A stretch of 5,728 bases of DNA from Coprothermobacterota bacterium (GTDB lineage Bacteria > Caldisericota > JANLFM01): assembly GCA_026389415.1 (NCBI GenBank), contig JAPLHX010000310.1, positions 1 to 5,728 of the forward strand. Direction: 5' to 3'. Shown one piece after another: positions 3,986 through 5,728 of this stretch. Below the pieces are notes generated by a model. The model saw only the letters and a list, made by a program, of their open reading frames with translations, made no database searches and had not been told where the DNA came from. A program made the translations under genes and the position numbers. Each line of letters starts with the position of its first letter. Positions within the stretch are counted from its first letter, which is position 1.

Positions 3986-5728
3986 TCATTTTTCTGTACT
4001 GATTGTAATCGTTTGCCCGTCGCTCTGCAGGAGAATGGTCCCTCGCACTTGGGTCTGCAGAACAGGCACCTGGTGTTCTGCCAGCAACGCCAGGGTAGCG
4101 GCAGAAGGATGGCCAAATGAATTCGGTCCCACGGATATCACGGCGATCCGGGGGATCACCTGATCCAACAACCGATCATCAAGCGAGGTGGAGCTTCCAT
4201 GATGGGGAACTTTCAACACATCGGCCTGCAAGTTCCCATTCTGGGCCAGGGTAGTCCGGCCTTGTTCCTCAATATCACCGGGGAACAAGAGGCGAGTCCG
4301 GCCGAAGATCAGAAGCTCCACCAGCGATTGATCATTCATCTTCCAATCGGAAATTGCGGCAGCAGAGGGGGCAATGATTTCCACTATCGTTTGACCGCTG
4401 ATCAGGCGGAAACCGGCGGAAACCTCTCGCCAGGGAATCCCTTGCTCTCGAAGCAGAGTCAGCAGCTCGGCAGGCGCCTCCTGGGCCGATCCAAAGAGAA
4501 ACAGTTGCACCGGGATCCGCTCCAAGATTGGCAGGATTCCTTTCAAATGGTCATCGTGAAAATGACTGAGGAACACCACATCCAATCGACGGATGCCCAG
4601 GTCCTCCAGATAGCGCAAACTGTCCTTACCGGCGCCACCGTCAAATAACAGGTTTGCTCCTTCCGGTGTCCGCACCAAAATGGAATCTCCTTGCCCTACA
4701 TCGATGAAATGGACTTGCAGCAACTGTGGCGGGAAGATTGCCGGCACCAGAGCTTCCCAGGCAATAAACACGAGGAAGACTGCGATCAAGACGACCACGG
4801 CTGGCTTTCGCCAGCGCTGTTTGGCATACAGCAGGCAGGCCAACAAGGCAGCCGCCAAGCTCAGCCAATACGTAAGGGACAGCCACCAGGGAGGATTGGG
4901 CACGATCAAGTTGGCCAGCGGAAGCTGCGCCAGTCCCCGCAGAATTTGGTCCATCAGCCAAACGCCTTTTCCCAGCACCCATAGCAACACCTGCCCTGCG
5001 GCAGGCCAGAAAAGGGCGACTAAAGCGGAAAATAATCCCAGTGGCGTCAGGAACGCTACGATGGGCAGGATCAGTAGATTCGCGATCGGCGCCACCAGTG
5101 GGAATGAATGGAAAACGGACGCCAGCAACGGCAGCACACCGACTTGAGCGGCCAATGTCGTGAAAACTGCACCCTTTAACCAACGCGGCGTTCGCGTTGG
5201 CAACCCGTTCTGCAGATCGGGCAGAAATGCAAATAGACAAATCGTAGCGAGAAAAGAAAGCTGAAAATCTAAGGCAAAAAGGGCAAGTGGATCCAAGATC
5301 AGCACCACCAGGGCAGCAACGGCCATGGTGGTGGGGAAATCCTTCTCCCGCCGCACCAATGTAGCCATTAAGGCGATTTCTGCCATGATGGCAGCTCTGG
5401 CAATGGAAGGCACCCAGCCGCAAAGGGTCGCGTAAAGAGGGATCAGCAGCAAGGCAAGTAGCACCGGCCAGCGTCGCGGAAGACGCAACCAATGCCCCAG
5501 CAACAGCAGAAAGGAGGCGATCAGGACAACGTTTAAACCGGATGCCGCCAGAATATGGGCCGTACCCGTTTCACGGTAAGGACGTGCACTTTCCTCCGAA
5601 ATCCCGGCGATTCGACCCAGCAACAAACCCGCAAGGATTTGACCTTCGGGCGACGGCACCGCTTGAGTAATCGCTTGGCCGATGTGCGTCTGCGCATCGA
5701 GCCAAAAACGCCCGAACGGAGTCAGTGC
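3986..5728 (-). CDS. comEC: ComEC/Rec2 DNA uptake channel, 5' end cut by window edge
   Basis: ComEC is the inner-membrane channel that passes single-stranded DNA into the cytoplasm in natural transformation. The visible part is 580 residues; the frame stays open to the window edge, so the N terminus (normally an OB-fold region and the first membrane helices) is missing. An internal GTG at 5659 is not a credible start. The Competence domain shows TGTAHILAASGLNV (about visible residues 54-67), GWVPSIARAAIM (104-115) and DPLALFALDFQLSF (146-159), among many hydrophobic segments. The C-terminal metallo-beta-lactamase domain begins VHFIDVGQGDS (about 339). It carries the metal-binding motif HFHDDH (389-394), then LLFPGD, LKVPHHGSS and SVGPNSFGHPS near the end. 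The motifs I can check are intact, so the protein is probably functional. It is followed by holA 34 nt downstream, likely one operon. In relatives comEA often precedes it, but that lies outside this window. Confidence 0.95.
   Translation of the reverse strand, partial: ALTPFGRFWLDAQTHIGQAITQAVPSPEGQILAGLLLGRIAGISEESARPYRETGTAHILAASGLNVVLIASFLLLLGHWLRLPRRWPVLLALLLIPLYATLCGWVPSIARAAIMAEIALMATLVRREKDFPTTMAVAALVVLILDPLALFALDFQLSFLATICLFAFLPDLQNGLPTRTPRWLKGAVFTTLAAQVGVLPLLASVFHSFPLVAPIANLLILPIVAFLTPLGLFSALVALFWPAAGQVLLWVLGKGVWLMDQILRGLAQLPLANLIVPNPPWWLSLTYWLSLAAALLACLLYAKQRWRKPAVVVLIAVFLVFIAWEALVPAIFPPQLLQVHFIDVGQGDSILVRTPEGANLLFDGGAGKDSLRYLEDLGIRRLDVVFLSHFHDDHLKGILPILERIPVQLFLFGSAQEAPAELLTLLREQGIPWREVSAGFRLISGQTIVEIIAPSAAAISDWKMNDQSLVELLIFGRTRLLFPGDIEEQGRTTLAQNGNLQADVLKVPHHGSSTSLDDRLLDQVIPRIAVISVGPNSFGHPSAATLALLAEHQVPVLQTQVRGTILLQSDGQTITISTEK

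Noticed and set aside
3952..4116. 55-residue N-terminal extension of HolA
   Set aside because: It overlaps the intact metallo-beta-lactamase end of comEC in another frame and its composition does not resemble HolA.
4641..5492. Long open frame of 283 codons inside comEC on the same strand
   Set aside because: It is a shifted-frame shadow of the clear ComEC coding sequence and has no family features.

Overview
The window is 5.7 kb of bacterial chromosome at moderate GC (roughly mid-50s percent by eye). It holds five protein genes and no tRNA, rRNA, CRISPR array or insertion sequence that I can see. The species cannot be named from it. The order comEC–holA on one strand, meeting a convergent rpsT, is the arrangement known from Bacillus and many other Firmicutes and related lineages. 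This suggests a vertically inherited housekeeping locus rather than an island.

From left to right: a plus-strand radical SAM protein of the spore-photolyase-like (SPL/COG1533) group (17-889). It meets stop-to-stop, 3 bp apart, a minus-strand DEAD-box RNA helicase of the RhlE type (893-2182). A 429-bp divergent intergenic region follows (2183-2611). It holds a good minus-strand promoter with a long helicase leader, a nested 51-nt inverted repeat, and an extended -10 promoter for rpsT. Next comes rpsT, ribosomal protein S20 (2612-2872, plus), closed by a strong intrinsic terminator at 2896-2923. On the minus strand, comEC (DNA uptake channel, cut off by the right window edge) is followed 34 bp later by holA (DNA polymerase III delta subunit), whose stop codon lies inside the rpsT terminator loop.

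The functions are mostly information processing: RNA remodelling and ribosome assembly (helicase, S20), sliding-clamp loading (HolA) and transforming-DNA import (ComEC). Helicase and rpsT are divergent neighbours, and both appear to start at TTG behind a strong Shine-Dalgarno sequence. S20 and an RhlE-type helicase could both respond to growth or ribosome assembly state, but shared control is only inferred.

I found no convincing new multi-gene system. The parts most worth a second look are non-coding: the structured divergent intergenic region, the TTG start of rpsT (as in E. coli, where it matters for autoregulation), and the terminator shared with the end of holA.
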